NCBI RefSeq assembly: GCF_000499845.2
Contig: NC_023758.2
Location: forward strand, 26,323,520-26,387,519
Reading direction: 5' to 3'
From: Phaseolus vulgaris
Taxonomy: Eukaryota; Streptophyta; Magnoliopsida; Fabales; Fabaceae
Length of the DNA: 64,000 nt
Shown here: in pieces, positions 1 to 11,079 of the stretch
Layout of the letters: each line of letters starts with the position of its first letter
Position numbering within the stretch: the stretch's first letter is position 1
Made by a program: the position numbers and the translations under genes
The notes under the pieces: generated by a model
What the model was told of the DNA's origin: nothing
The model's input: only the letters and a program-made list of their open reading frames with translations
The model's database searches: none

Positions 1-1470
1 TCAGTTTGCCCTGAATGAGGTATGGTCACTTGTTCCAAGAACACCTGAAATGAACATCATTTGAAAAAATGGATATACAGAAATAAAATGGATGAGCATG
101 GAGTGATCACCAGGAATAAAGCTAGACTTGTGGCTAAAGGATATAATTAAGAAGAGGGAATAGATTATGATGAAACTTATGCACCAGTGGCTAGACTAGA
201 AGCTGTTAGACTTCTCCTTGCTTTCTCATGTATACAAGGTTTCAAACTATTCCAAATGGATGTGAAAAACGCCTTCTTGAATAGATATATCAATGAAGAA
301 GTGTTTGTTTCACAACCCCCAGGTTTTGAAGACCATCAACATCAAAAACATGTATTCAAACTCAAGAAAGCACTCTATGGACTAAAGCAAGCCCTTAGAC
401 AATGGTATGAGAGATTGAGTGTTTTTCTGATTTCACAAGGATATGAAAGAGGCACATCTGATAAAACATTGTTTATCAAGAGTAAATAGGAAGACATAAT
501 TCTAGTTCAAGTTTATGTGGACGATATCATATTCGGATCAACCAATGAAGAACTATGTGAGACCTTTGTGGAAATTATGAAGAGTGAGTTCGAAATGTCC
601 ATGATGAGTGAACTGAATTACTTTGTAGGTTTGCATGTCAAACAACTTAAGGATGGTATATTCTTAAATCAGGCTAAATATTGCAAGGACTTGTTAAGAA
701 AATTTGAAATGGATAAGTGCAAATCAATGAGCACACCATTCTCAACCAACTGCCATCTTGATCATGATGTGGTTGGAAATCCAGTTGACAAGACCAAGTA
801 CAGAGGACTTATTGGGTCTTTATTGTATCTTACTGCCAACATACCTGACATAATGTTTGTTGTGTGCATGTGTGCTCGTTTTCAATCTGCTCCAAAAGAG
901 TCACATTTCAATGCAGCCAAAAGGATTATGAAATATCTACAAGGAACAAAAGATGTTGGCTTGTGGTATCCAGGTAATGTTTCATTAAGTCTAACTGGTT
1001 ACTCTGGTTCAGACTTTGCAGGTTGCAAGATTGATAGAAAATGCACTAGTGGCACTTGTCACTTGCTTGGATCAAGCTTGATCTATTGGGAATGCAAAAA
1101 TCAAGTGTGTGTTGCTCTCTCTACTGCTGAAGCAGAGTATATAGCATCATGGAGTTGATGTGCTCAAACTCTATGGTTAATGCAACAACTAAATGATTTT
1201 GGTATCTTGCTTAATAAAATACCTATTTTGTGTGATAATACTAGTGCCATAAATTTAACAAAAAATCCTATCATGCATTCAAGAACTAAGTATATTGAAA
1301 TAAGGCATCACTTTCTAAGAGAACATATATCAAATGGAACATGTAAAATTAAATTCATTGGTACTGATTTGGAACTTGCAGACTTGTTTACTAAACCCTT
1401 GGCCAAAGACAGGTTTAATTTTCTGCTGAATGAATTGGGTATCATAAACGTTAATTGTCCACTACAGTGA
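1..1470 (+). pseudogene. SIRE-like Ty1/copia pol, 3' part (reverse transcriptase and RNase H), broken
   Basis: This is the C-terminal part of a copia polyprotein; the 5' part lies outside the window. Recognisable blocks are ARLEAVRLLLAF and MDVKNAFLN of the reverse transcriptase, the YVDD catalytic motif at 514-525, then RNase H with SGSDFAGC and STAEAEY, and a C-terminal block ending at 1468-1470. From about 80 onward one frame holds throughout, but it carries stops at 148-150 (TAA), 487-489 (TAG) and 1156-1158 (TGA). A frame change near 61-75 separates it from the preceding VWSLVPR block. TAA 148 sits where the family has Gln. RT before RNase H with integrase upstream is the copia order, and the env-like region and LTR downstream point to the SIRE/Maximus lineage. 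It is dead as a protein gene. Confidence 0.93.
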
Positions 1471-1957
1471 AAAATAAATCAGTTCTTTATCAATTAAACA
1501 TGTTTATTTTTTCCTGATACTGGTGTGCATTAATGACTAGGAAAGAGAAACATTAATATCGGTTCCTTGACTGGTTGACTGACATTGTGGGTATTAACCA
1601 ATAGATCTTTGACAGTTTCTGTCTTGATTTTGTAACTGATTTGATGCACTGATTGCACGATTGGGAAGTTTGATGTGTCAACCGTGCTTCAAAATATTTT
1701 CTGCTCCTTTTCAAAGATATTATGCACATGCACAAGGAATCAAACCTTCACATATCTTTGCTCTTAATTACTTTATCAAAACACTGCTGTTTTGCTATAT
1801 AAATCTGTTTCCAGCATTATTAATTCTTACCATTCACTTTTTGACCCAAACCTGGTAAGGTAATTGTGTTCTTTGCCTCTTTGTTGATGTATGTTTTTCA
1901 CTTCACACTAATTTGTCTTCCAGTTCATTAAAGAACAGACTTAAGATTGGCTCAACA

Positions 1958-3232
1958 ATGGCTTCCTCTTCAAGTCAGAAAAAGAAGAACCAGGAGAAGC
2001 ACAACAACTCTCAAGGGGTTCTAGAAAATTGGTTTGCTGGAGATGATGAAGCCATAACTGCTTACATACATGAGATGAGTAGAAAACAGATCAACATACC
2101 CAAGGTCTTGGAGTTCACCTGGCTAAAAACTGAGAAATTAACTGAAACCAGATATGCACTAAAGCAGTTTCTATAGATGATTAGGAATGTGTAACCTGAC
2201 CTTGTGAAGGTCTTCTACACCAACTTGACACTGGATGGGAAGAACCTTGTGTCCTATGTGAAAGGCATTAAGATGAAAATATCAAATGATGTGTGGAACT
2301 CAGTGGCTGGAATCAAGTATTCTGGATTGAAGGTTAGAAAAGGGAACACAAATGGAATTCAGGAGTTTAATAAAATCCAATACTACAGGAGCTGTGTGAG
2401 GAATCCAACTCAAAGTGTTAACAGGTTCCATGCAGGTAATCTGAATTTAACCCCAAAATTAATTGCCTATATTATTGCATGGCAACTTATTCTTAGAGGC
2501 ACTAACCATGCTGTTCTGCATGAGGAAGATTTAATCCTCCTTTACTTCATTATGAATTTGATAAAAGTTAACTAGGTATACATCATAATGGAACACATGT
2601 TGAAATCGAAAAGGTTAGCTGATTACAGAATTCCTTATGCTATTCTTGTATCAAAATTAATTGATTACTTTGGTATTGATACTGCTAATGAGAGGAATGA
2701 GACTATCAAAGCTGTGAGTGAGATTGACAATTCCACTCTCATCAAGATGGGTTTTCACAAAGTGGAAAATAGCTGAGTGCATCACAAGAGAAGGACTCAC
2801 AGGGAGGAACATGTAGGCACAAATCTCAATAATGAAAAGGAAGCTGATGCAGTGCATATGGAAGAAGATATTGTGCAAGCAGCAGAACAATCTTGCTATG
2901 AAGTTCCTCACTCATCATACAAAACAGAATCCCCCTCTATGAATCAAAGAATGAGATCCCCCTCTATGGATATAGAGGAGATTCACCAGCACCACCATCA
3001 AATGAATGCAGATGTTGCTGCAACTCGCAACAATGCTCTTGTTGCCTATCAAGCTCTAGAATACAGAGGTGAACCAATGTCTATGTTTGAGAGGCAGATT
3101 CTGTATCATTTTGATGTTCTTTCAGATGATAAAAAGAACTATTTTGAGGCAACACAAGCCAGATTCCAACATCTTAACCATCAAATTGAAGGAATCCAGG
3201 AGCAGTTGGCAGAACTGTACTACAAGAAGTAG
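1958..3232 (+). pseudogene. SIRE-type env-like region downstream of pol, broken
   Basis: A long reading frame follows pol, beginning MASSSSQKKKNQEK, as in SIRE-type copia elements, where this extra region has been called env-like. One frame runs from ATG 1958 to the stop at 3230-3232 (about 424 codons), interrupted by in-frame stops at 2174-2176, 2192-2194, 2573-2575 and 2774-2776. Readable blocks include a globular middle part (residues about 30-270) and a C-terminal charged segment with a predicted coiled coil near YFEATQARFQHLNHQIEG. I see no convincing signal peptide or membrane span, so an envelope role is not supported by the sequence itself; only position and family resemblance suggest it. 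All four stops can be explained by single C:G to T:A changes. Confidence 0.75.
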
Positions 3233-3561
3233 AAGTGATATGTTTTTAGTGCTTATCTTATGCTTATGTTGTTGAAAAATTTGTAGTTTTTCATTTATGG
3301 ACTGTTATGTTTAGCTTTTATCTGGTTTTATATTTCTCAATGCTTCAATGTTGTTTGATGAATCCAAAGGGGGAGAAAAATAGCTCATAATGCTGGGCAA
3401 TGCAAACTTGATAAGTTGTTGTAGTACAGGAAGTTACACTCTGGTCCTAAATATGTTTTATGTTATGTTCACTATCAACTTTTTATATTTTGGTATTAGG
3501 TGCAGTACAGGTGCTGATCTCTCTTCAAAGCAACAAAGCTATGGGGATTTGTCTCCATCAA

Positions 3562-3573
3562 ACAAGGGGAGAT
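3562..3573 (+). other. Polypurine tract of the SIRE-like element
   Basis: Purine-rich stretch (A, G-rich with one T and one C) directly abutting the TG start of the 3' LTR. It matches the usual plus-strand priming site position. A second purine tract of similar make-up lies at about 3366-3378, about 200 bp upstream, and is not next to the LTR. Confidence 0.75.
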
Positions 3574-4948
3574 TGTTGAAGATGGATGTGGCTCCTTCAA
3601 GTCAATGTGTTTGATGAAGAAATGTGTGTGTTCTTCTTTGAAGATTGTATTTGTAATTGGATAGACTTGTATATAGGTTAGAGTGTGTTTAAAGTGACCT
3701 TTTTGCATCGTGACCCACCTCTTAACCCTTATCAAGGTGATAAGATTAAGCACAACGTTTTCTAAAATGATTTTCTCATGTTTTTCCAAAATATGTTTTA
3801 TTGCACATAAAAATAATATGTTTTTTTTATCAAATGAATAGATTCTTTTCTAACTGGTGTCTGGTTTTTTGATAACTTTGTTTTGTGCACCAAGTATCTT
3901 GGATCAACCTTTTATGCTATCAAAACGACTGTGTTGCAACTGTTTAAAATCTCTTTGTCTTTTTAAAAATAAATCTATTCATTATAACTTCAATATGTTT
4001 TTTTATAACAACTTTTTAAACTATTTTTTGAAATTCTGTTATAAATCATTTCTTATATAAAGAGAGTTATAACTCACTAAAAAAGGAGTTGAGAAAACGA
4101 GTTAAAACAGAGATTGAGAGTTTTCAGAGAATGAGCATGTGTTCTTGAAAGAGTTTTTCGAAAGGAAAAAGTGTGCTTGTTCTTGTTTTTGTTCTAAGCT
4201 TGGGCAATTTGTTCTACTGGTCTAGTCAGAATTCTGCATTCTCTTTCCAGGTGTATTCATTTCATCATTCTTTTCTTTGTAAAGTGTGGTTGTAAGACTC
4301 TTCTTGATAGAGTTTCTTGAAGAGTTGTGTGTGATGAAATCAAGATTTTCAGCTAGGTGTGCCTTGTTCTTGTAGGGTTCAAGAACATTAGGTTTTGTAA
4401 TTGGTATGTACTATTTTTAGTGGATTTCACCTTGGGTAAGATGAGACTGGATGTAGCTCATTTGAGTGAACCAATATAATTTTGTGGTGTTCAATCTTTT
4501 TTAATCCCTGCAGTCAATAACCATTGCGTATGCTGATATGACAGAAAATAAATCTGTTAAATTAAAATTAAATTTGTTCATTCTGTGTCTGTTCATACTG
4601 TTCTTGTTTTCTGATAAATCAATTTGAATATCTTGTGGAAATCTGTGTAACTAATCTGAAAAGAATTGAAGCACATTGTTTTGCAAAAACCAAGTATATC
4701 AATTAGCACAAATCATTCAAAGGTGTTGTGTGGTTTGACTGTCTACATCTATGGATTCAACCATCTGTTTTTCATCTGTGCATATCAAGGTGTTTCTTTG
4801 CTTTCTGTTGAAATCACTCAATACCTTAAAATCAGATAACTAAAACATTGCCTTGATAAAACAAGCAGAAAAATAAATCTGTTCTTGGTGAAATTTTAAA
4901 AGCTCAATTCACCCCTCCTCTTGAACTTTGACACTATTGAACCCAACA
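3574..4948 (+). repeat. 3' LTR of the SIRE-like copia element (1375 bp)
   Basis: The segment begins TGTTG right after the polypurine tract and ends CAACA, giving a 5-bp inverted terminal repeat with the TG...CA ends of LTRs. It contains a TATA box at 4054-4061. Its length is about what is expected for SIRE-type LTRs (around 1 kb or more). The 5' LTR is outside the window, so the target duplication cannot be checked; the five bases after the LTR are cttag (4949-4953). Confidence 0.85.
4054..4061 (+). promoter_or_regulatory. TATA box in SIRE-like LTR
   Basis: TATATAAA lies about 480 bp into the LTR, a typical position for the U3/R promoter of a retrotransposon. The site is seen directly; its activity is an inference. 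Confidence 0.55.
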
Positions 4949-4982
4949 CTTAGTTCTTGGTGCTTTCTCCATTATTCATTTA

Positions 4983-5850
4983 ATGGCGTCCAATGCTGAA
5001 GAAACCATTAGACTTGGAACAAGAGGGGTGTTTTTGTTGATGAACAGCCGTGGTGAAGTATGTATTTTTTCTTTTCTTCTTAAATTTCTACTTTTACATA
5101 GTTTCTTCATTTCCTGACTTTTTATTCTCTATTTTTAAAATGAATAGCTTGGTTATGTTGATCGTGCTTTCGCCATCAAGTTTCAAAAGAACTTGGACAG
5201 GAGTGGACTCTTGCAGATTTAGCAGGGAACGTCCTTATTGTATAGTATAACGAGAATTTATTGTCCTCGAAAATGTTGTGTGGATGGTGGATTTGAGTAA
5301 TTTTTATGACTTTACAGATGACCACTATATGTTATTCCATTACGTTGGTCAAAATGCTTTCCATATAACTGTTTATATGGATGACATCTCTGAAAGTAGA
5401 GTAAATCGTTATTTCGACGAAATTGAAAGGGAAGGAACCATTGAACATTGGTCTGTTTGACCATTTTTCCATAATTTAGTCTCGATTAAACATGAATGGC
5501 AGTTATCTGGTTAGTATAGCGGTCATTTTTTTAAAAATGCCCTATATTATATTCTACTTCATTTTTTTGACTTATTATTTGGATATTGTTGGAGAATCTT
5601 CCTACTCCATTTGCACAATATCTTCGACAAGGGAGATTCAATAAGGTTACACTGCATGGTTTACTGATGGAGGTGGAATGCAAGGTGTTGAAAGGAAGGT
5701 TTCCTTCGAGAAGCATTAAACTTGGCAGCAACCGGAAGAATTTTTGTCATCTTCATTCTTTCCGTCAAGGACAAGATTATCTTTGAATGTGATACCAAAA
5801 ATCCCTATTCTCATATCAGGGTTTTGCTACTGACTTCAATTCATCATCTA
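4983..5850 (+). pseudogene. Broken B3-like DNA-binding protein gene fragment
   Basis: An ATG at 4983 opens a 25-codon exon that ends at a good donor (GTATGT at 5058). A possible second exon starts near 5155 after an AG. The reading then changes frame repeatedly: WTLADLAGNVLIV near 5195-5235, then DLSNFYDFTDDHYML onward in another frame (about 5290-5455). After a gap comes LPTPFAQYLRQGRF to RSIKLGSNRKNFC (5595-5745), and then KIIFECDTKNPYSHIRV in a further frame (5770-5825). The pattern of LP.PFA, a KLG-x-N-x-KNFC block and a D-K-I-I-F-E-C-D block resembles the two plant B3 folds of some legume B3-domain proteins. Frame changes and internal stops make this a relic. The family call is from memory of B3 patterns and is moderate. 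Confidence 0.5.
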
Positions 5851-8159
5851 ACCTATCCCAGATAACTTTATTTATTATTCTCTTAGGCTAACAATTACTA
5901 GTGCTTTCGAATGACCAAACATATTTATTTTTTGTGTTTTCACTTTGTGGGAAACCTGAACGGATAAGTACTCCTTATGTTTATGTTTATGTTTATTAGT
6001 ATTGATATTCTATTTGTTCATGCATTACTTGCAATGTGCATACATAAACTATTACATTTTTATTTCATGATCTGGCATATTTATAATGTGTTGGCATAAT
6101 TAGATGTGCTCAACGCTATAACAATTGCCAGTATATTAAAGTTATAAAACTCTTTCATCATATTTTGTATTTTATATATTTGGTCTTAATATTATGGAAT
6201 GCTTATAATCATTGTATTGTTTATATATTTTTTATTATTAATTAGTCATTGAAGTATTAAGTTGTTTGGTTTTTCTTTTCTAGAACGTGTTGATGCATAT
6301 ATGTTTAATTTTGCTGTATGGTTTTTAAAATTTTTAGTTATTTCTATGAATACTATTTCATTGTATTGATATTTTATCATATTTTTGTTGTATTATAAGA
6401 CTTTAATTTATATGACAAAAGGTGACTTCATAATTCAATATGATTTTCGTCTATAATATATTTCTGGAAGAAACACACATTTTTTTTATTACTTTTACTA
6501 TAACTGTACTTGGTATAATATAATGAATTGTACTTTTATTTGCACTAATTATTGTGAGATATTTTTACAGATGAACTTACAACATGAAGTTAGTGGATAA
6601 TACTTAATTTTTCCTCTATATATATCTTATGGGAACATAATATTAGATAGTTGTTTATTTAATTTAAATTAGTTCAAATTATTGTAATATATTCTAATGT
6701 ACAAGTTATGGATAAAATTTATTCATTCATTTTTACTTATAAATTTGACTACTAACATTGCAAAATTATGTAATCTTATGTTGAATTCTTTATATACTAT
6801 ATTTAATTTTATTTGCTCAATTTTAAAATTTTTATATTTATTAACAATAATAATTTTTAATATATATATTTTATTATAGTATTAACATTTATATATGAAA
6901 TTTTGTAAAATTTCTTGCGTGTTGCACGGATCAATGTACTTTTATATATATATATATATATATAATTATTATTGTCATATTTATATATTTGTTGTGTCCT
7001 CTGTCTTTAGACTTTATATTAGGGTTAATTTGAGAAATTCTAATCCTATTTTTTTTATGCGTCTTCATCCTTTGCTTTATTATGATCATGATATTTATCG
7101 TGATAATTGTCTAGTTGGGCCTTATGAAGTAGAGATGATAATATGAATGAGTGGGTTAGTCTATCGATAAAAAAAGAGCATAGAGCGGGTTGTTTATTTT
7201 AACCACTAGTCCACTTAGGTTTGTTTTGCGTAACTCATAATCCTCGCAGGTCAAGTGCAAGACGAGTTAGGCCAACCACATATATTAAAATTCTGGATTT
7301 TTTTATTTCCATAATTTCTTCGAGTACCCCATACTCTCAAAAATTACAAAATTATCCTCATCAGCTTATATAATTTGAAATACAAATTTTAGCTAGATTT
7401 TATAACTCTTTGTATTCCAAATTCTAGAATTAAAGAAAAAATTTCAATGAAAAATGTAAAAGATAATGTGAGTATTTTTTGAAGTATGGGGTGTAGGAAG
7501 AAACATCTCTCAATCCCTAATTCATAACACTTTCACAAAATTCGATAAGACTTAATGATTTTTTGAAATTTAATAATGTATTTTTGTCTTTCTGAAATGC
7601 ATAAATTATTTAGGTTTCAATGCTCATCCAATATAGTAATATGACCTAATTCATTTTTATAATAAAATTTAAATACAATATTATATATATATATTATAGA
7701 TGTTATTTTATACTATTTTCTAATTAGAATAAATCATATTTTTACATCTATTACTTTTAAAAGTGTATATATTTAATAAAATATTTTATTAGTCCATTTA
7801 TTTGTACAATTAAAATTAAAATTTTATTGAACATAATAACTTCATAATATTTTTTTTATCCATAACTTATTACGCATGTGTCGTGAGAACAATATTGTGA
7901 GACAATTTATCTAATTCATCTAAAAGAGAAAAATATAAATTTAATAAACAAAAAAATGTATTTAAAATTTTTATTTGAAAAATTATTTTTCATTAATTTT
8001 CTTAAAAAAAAGATATGCGGGTTGGAATCCTGCCCGCAGACCAACTCTTATGCAAGACGGAAAAATAAAATCAATCTGCATTTCCTATGCGAAACCGACC
8101 AACCTAACTCATATTTTAGAGGTCAAAAGTCGACGGATGAGCCCAAATTGTCTTCCCTA
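5851..8159. other. AT-rich intergenic DNA, no gene seen
   Basis: Very AT-rich sequence with no ORF that resembles a protein. It contains an (AT)n run at 6943-6964. GC-richer islands at about 7150-7290 and 8015-8130 (with GCGGGT and CCGACCAACC motifs) look like remains of an old repeat, but I could not define its ends. Confidence 0.5.
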
Positions 8160-8296
8160 GTGAAAAGAGGAGTGTTGGAAAGTCCCCCATTGTCTATGTC
8201 AGTTCTTAGAGTGTGTGTTATATATATCTATTGGACGACTTTATTAGTTACATGGCAATTGGTTTTAAGCTCAAATGTAACTAAGTATTAGAGCCT
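8160..8296 (+). repeat. Fragment of a dispersed plant repeat
   Basis: The stretch starting at GTTGGAAAGTCCC and ending near GAGCC resembles a sequence recurrent in legume and other plant genomes, in which GTTGGAAAGTCCCACATCG-type starts are followed by a TATATA stretch and a GAGCC end. The identification rests on remembered similarity, and the element class is not clear from this short piece. Confidence 0.35.
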
Positions 8297-9589
8297 TTGA
8301 ACTATTGTCATATTTTTATATTTTTATTATTGTTATACCTTGTACAGATTTTCTGAACATGTAAAGTATATAGGGAAGAATTCCAATACATATTGTCTAT
8401 CTCGACATTAGAAGATCAATCAATTGGTTTCAATTACCATTACTCAATTGTTACAAGTTATGGTTCACCTCTTTAGCAATTGAAATAAACTTAATACAAC
8501 AGGTTTGCAGCTCTAGTCCATCAGAAAATATTTTCCTACAACCAGTTCCTGATGAACAATACTCAACAATGTAGAATTACACATACTCAGTTCAATATTT
8601 GATATGACTTGACTTGTGTATTTCTAATTCTGAAATCACAACAAAATCAATAGATGCAGGTGAAAAGCAAAATTAATTGACTTTAACAGAGCAAACTCTC
8701 AAAGAACTATAAGAGAAGTGGTGTTTCAACTAACCTTGCTGCATAATTTTAAGAGCTCACAGGGTTACAAAAGTAAGGGGTTTTGAAACGACATTAAATT
8801 CGTTTAGGCCTCATGACTGCTGAAAAAACTCAAGTATGTTCAGTTAACATACAAAAAAATTTGAAGTACAATGAAACGCCTGATAATAAAAAACATATTA
8901 TATAATAAAAGTACCAGTTACGTTTAAGAGAAAGACAAACGATTAACAGTATATTAAAAATGGGGTGAGCGGTTACAAAATGGAATTTGGTCTCTACAAT
9001 GTTTCATAGTCTACATTTTCAGTCACATTTGTTGATATGTGTAAAGAAAACAGACAGACAATCACTGGATTAAATGTTTGATTATTGTATGAAATCCTAG
9101 AAAAGTTGTTTCTGAATTCATTCATTGTTTCTACAAATTACAAGTACCACTCTTTGGATAGATTGAAAAAGTCTCTGCATATATGTTTGACATATTTTTC
9201 CTCTGTTATCTTAATATTTAAACATGATTTTACACAAGAACTTGGACTCGGAAATGTGAAATCGCTTTCAATTCAGAGATTGATTGAAAGTCTGTGCAAA
9301 GAATATACAATCAGTGCATCAACTAGAATACCTTTGTAGTCTAATTTGCATATTTCACATGACTTTTTCTATTTTTCGACCATCATCAATTTCACATCTA
9401 ATAAACCTTTAAGTTAAAACAGAATTCTATACTGCATAGATCTTTAATATTAAAGAAAAGTGTATCGACTCTCTTCGGTATCTCCAATAGTCTTATATAA
9501 TTTAGAAGTCGAGAAAAAAAAACGAATTCAATACATTTTCCTCATTTTTCCCCTAAAGAACCATTTAAGGACAAAACCATTATGAAGTT
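8297..9589. other. Intergenic DNA, no gene recognised
   Basis: Moderately AT-rich. An open frame at 9085-9339 (+) has no recognisable motif and normal intergenic composition, so it is not called a gene. No repeat boundary or RNA gene was seen. Confidence 0.5.
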
Positions 9590-9882
9590 TTAAGCTCCAA
9601 AAACAAACAATACCTCTGAAATACAGCCAAGTAAGAATATGGCTAGAAAGATTCTCTTGATTTTTGTTTCACACTCTCTAGTAAGATTCTGAGTGTTTTC
9701 TTCTTCTATTGTTGCTTGTCCTGGTTTTGCCATAAGAGAAGGGTCCAAAATCTGTAAAATATTATTAGGAAATGAATTTTTCTCAAAAGTATGCAAATTT
9801 GACCATCCTCAAAGATGGTCTCCTTCCTGTAAACATTTCCAACATAAGAATTCCTTATGTATAGCAAAAGTAGTCCTTAGTA
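9590..9882 (-). pseudogene. Fragment of an LRR receptor-like kinase (kinase C-lobe)
   Basis: On the minus strand the reading GILMLEMFTGRRP (about 9825-9865) is followed, after a small deletion and frame change, by SFPNNILQILDPSLMAKPG and then by a degraded stretch ending at 9590. This matches the end of the kinase domain of plant LRR receptor kinases of the EFR/At3g47110 type, where ...MLTGRRPTDE...NLH.F....FP..ILQILDPSL is characteristic. The TDEMF segment between GRRP and the FEDG-like block is missing, and the usual ending (CLVSLFRIGLACS) is only faintly readable. No extracellular LRRs and no catalytic loop are present nearby, so this is an isolated scrap. Confidence 0.7.
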
Positions 9883-9889
9883 AATAAGT

Positions 9890-10818
9890 CCTTACAAAAG
9901 GCGAGACAGATAAAAAAAGGCTATTAAAAAGTTTACACCATACCTGGGGGAGCATAGCCTACTACCGTCCCTTTTATTCCCTTTTGTTCCTGTTAGGCCA
10001 TATCCTGGAAACCATTCCCTTTCCACCACCCCTTCAGGCATTCAGCTTCAATGAATCCAGCTTCAATGAATCCGCAAGCGTGGGATTTGGTTTCAGTACT
10101 TTCATCACGGCTTCTCTCACAGAGGGGTCAATCATTGCACATACAAACCAAGTGGTTTTCGAGGAACTTCCTCGTTTTTGCAGAGGCCACAGAACAATTG
10201 AGAGTACATGCTGGTAAAAGTATATATTATGGTTTCATAACAAGTTCTTATTTTTTTAGACTGAAACAGGTTCTTTTTCTGACTTGCAAGAAAGAAGTTA
10301 AGAAAGATGCAAAATTTGACATAATGTTTAATGAATAAGAACAATGAATTAATTACAACTTTCATGTAAAACTAGATAGAGAATATAAACTTGATTTAGA
10401 ATCTGTAAGAAAATCTGACCACTTTTAGTTGTTCTTGTCTCTCAATAACATATTTTTATTCCAATAAAACTTGATAAACTTATGTTATAAGCTCATGACC
10501 AAACTATGCAAGTATTCTTGACGTACAAATTCTGAGTTTAACAAAAGATGTTGAACACAATTCAACATTCATAGCAATTGGTTCAAAACTCTTTATCGTT
10601 AAAAAATAAAATACAAACCTCTTAGTATGACAACAATAGCTAAATCAATTTAACACAGTGAAAGATATTTTACTAGGTAAAATATAGAGGCTTTTGAGAC
10701 TTTTTTTAGTTAGGATTAGAATGAACAGTGTAACACTGACTAACTGACTAATTTGGTTACATTAGAATGAGTTGTATATAACTTCAAGAGTCGTCAAAGT
10801 ATATTTTTCTTTTTGCAG
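9890..10818. other. Intergenic DNA between kinase and CCR4 fragments
   Basis: No gene recognised. A minus-strand reading at about 10030-10190 contains MIDPSVREAVMKVLKPNPTL, which looks protein-like in composition but is not a family I can name; the plus frame over it (9984-10217) has no motif. The last 20 bases are T-rich and end in CAG, the intron-3' border of the next fragment. Confidence 0.4.
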
Positions 10819-11079
10819 GTCTGTCAGTACCTTGTATCGGACAATCCTTCATCAAACCTGATGCTGAACTGTTTGGAGGAGTCGCCTCCTATTCCCTTAT
10901 GTAGTGTCAATGCTTCTACAAGAGGAGAGCCACCATTTACAAACTACACACCTGGCTTCACTAGAACACTCGACTATATTTTATATTCCCCTTCTGATCA
11001 CATTAAACCAATTAGTTTTCTTGAGCTTCCAGACTCTGATGCAGCCGATATTGTTGGTGGACTGCCAAACTTAAGTTAA
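10819..11079 (+). pseudogene. Last-exon fragment of a CCR4-type mRNA deadenylase homolog, truncated
   Basis: After a pyrimidine-rich stretch ending in CAG (acceptor at 10817-10818) the exon reads VCQYLVSDNPSSNLML, then PPFTNYTPGFTRTLDYI and ISFLELPDSDAADIVGGLP before the stop at 11077-11079. This is the C-terminal part of plant carbon catabolite repressor 4 homologs (exonuclease-endonuclease-phosphatase fold, poly(A)-shortening nucleases). The family normally continues with an S-D-H-L-P-containing block that carries the catalytic histidine; here it is absent. No upstream exons with the Mg-binding and DFN residues were found, so this is a gene fragment with a conserved splice site, not a working gene. 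Confidence 0.75.

Noticed and set aside
5586..5786. 66-aa ORF as an independent small gene
   Set aside because: It continues the B3-like pattern of the preceding fragments, and its end is a frameshift artefact.
10030..10190. Minus-strand reading MIDPSVREAVMKVLKPNPTL
   Set aside because: Protein-like but too short, with no family I can name and no splice context; recorded only as intergenic.
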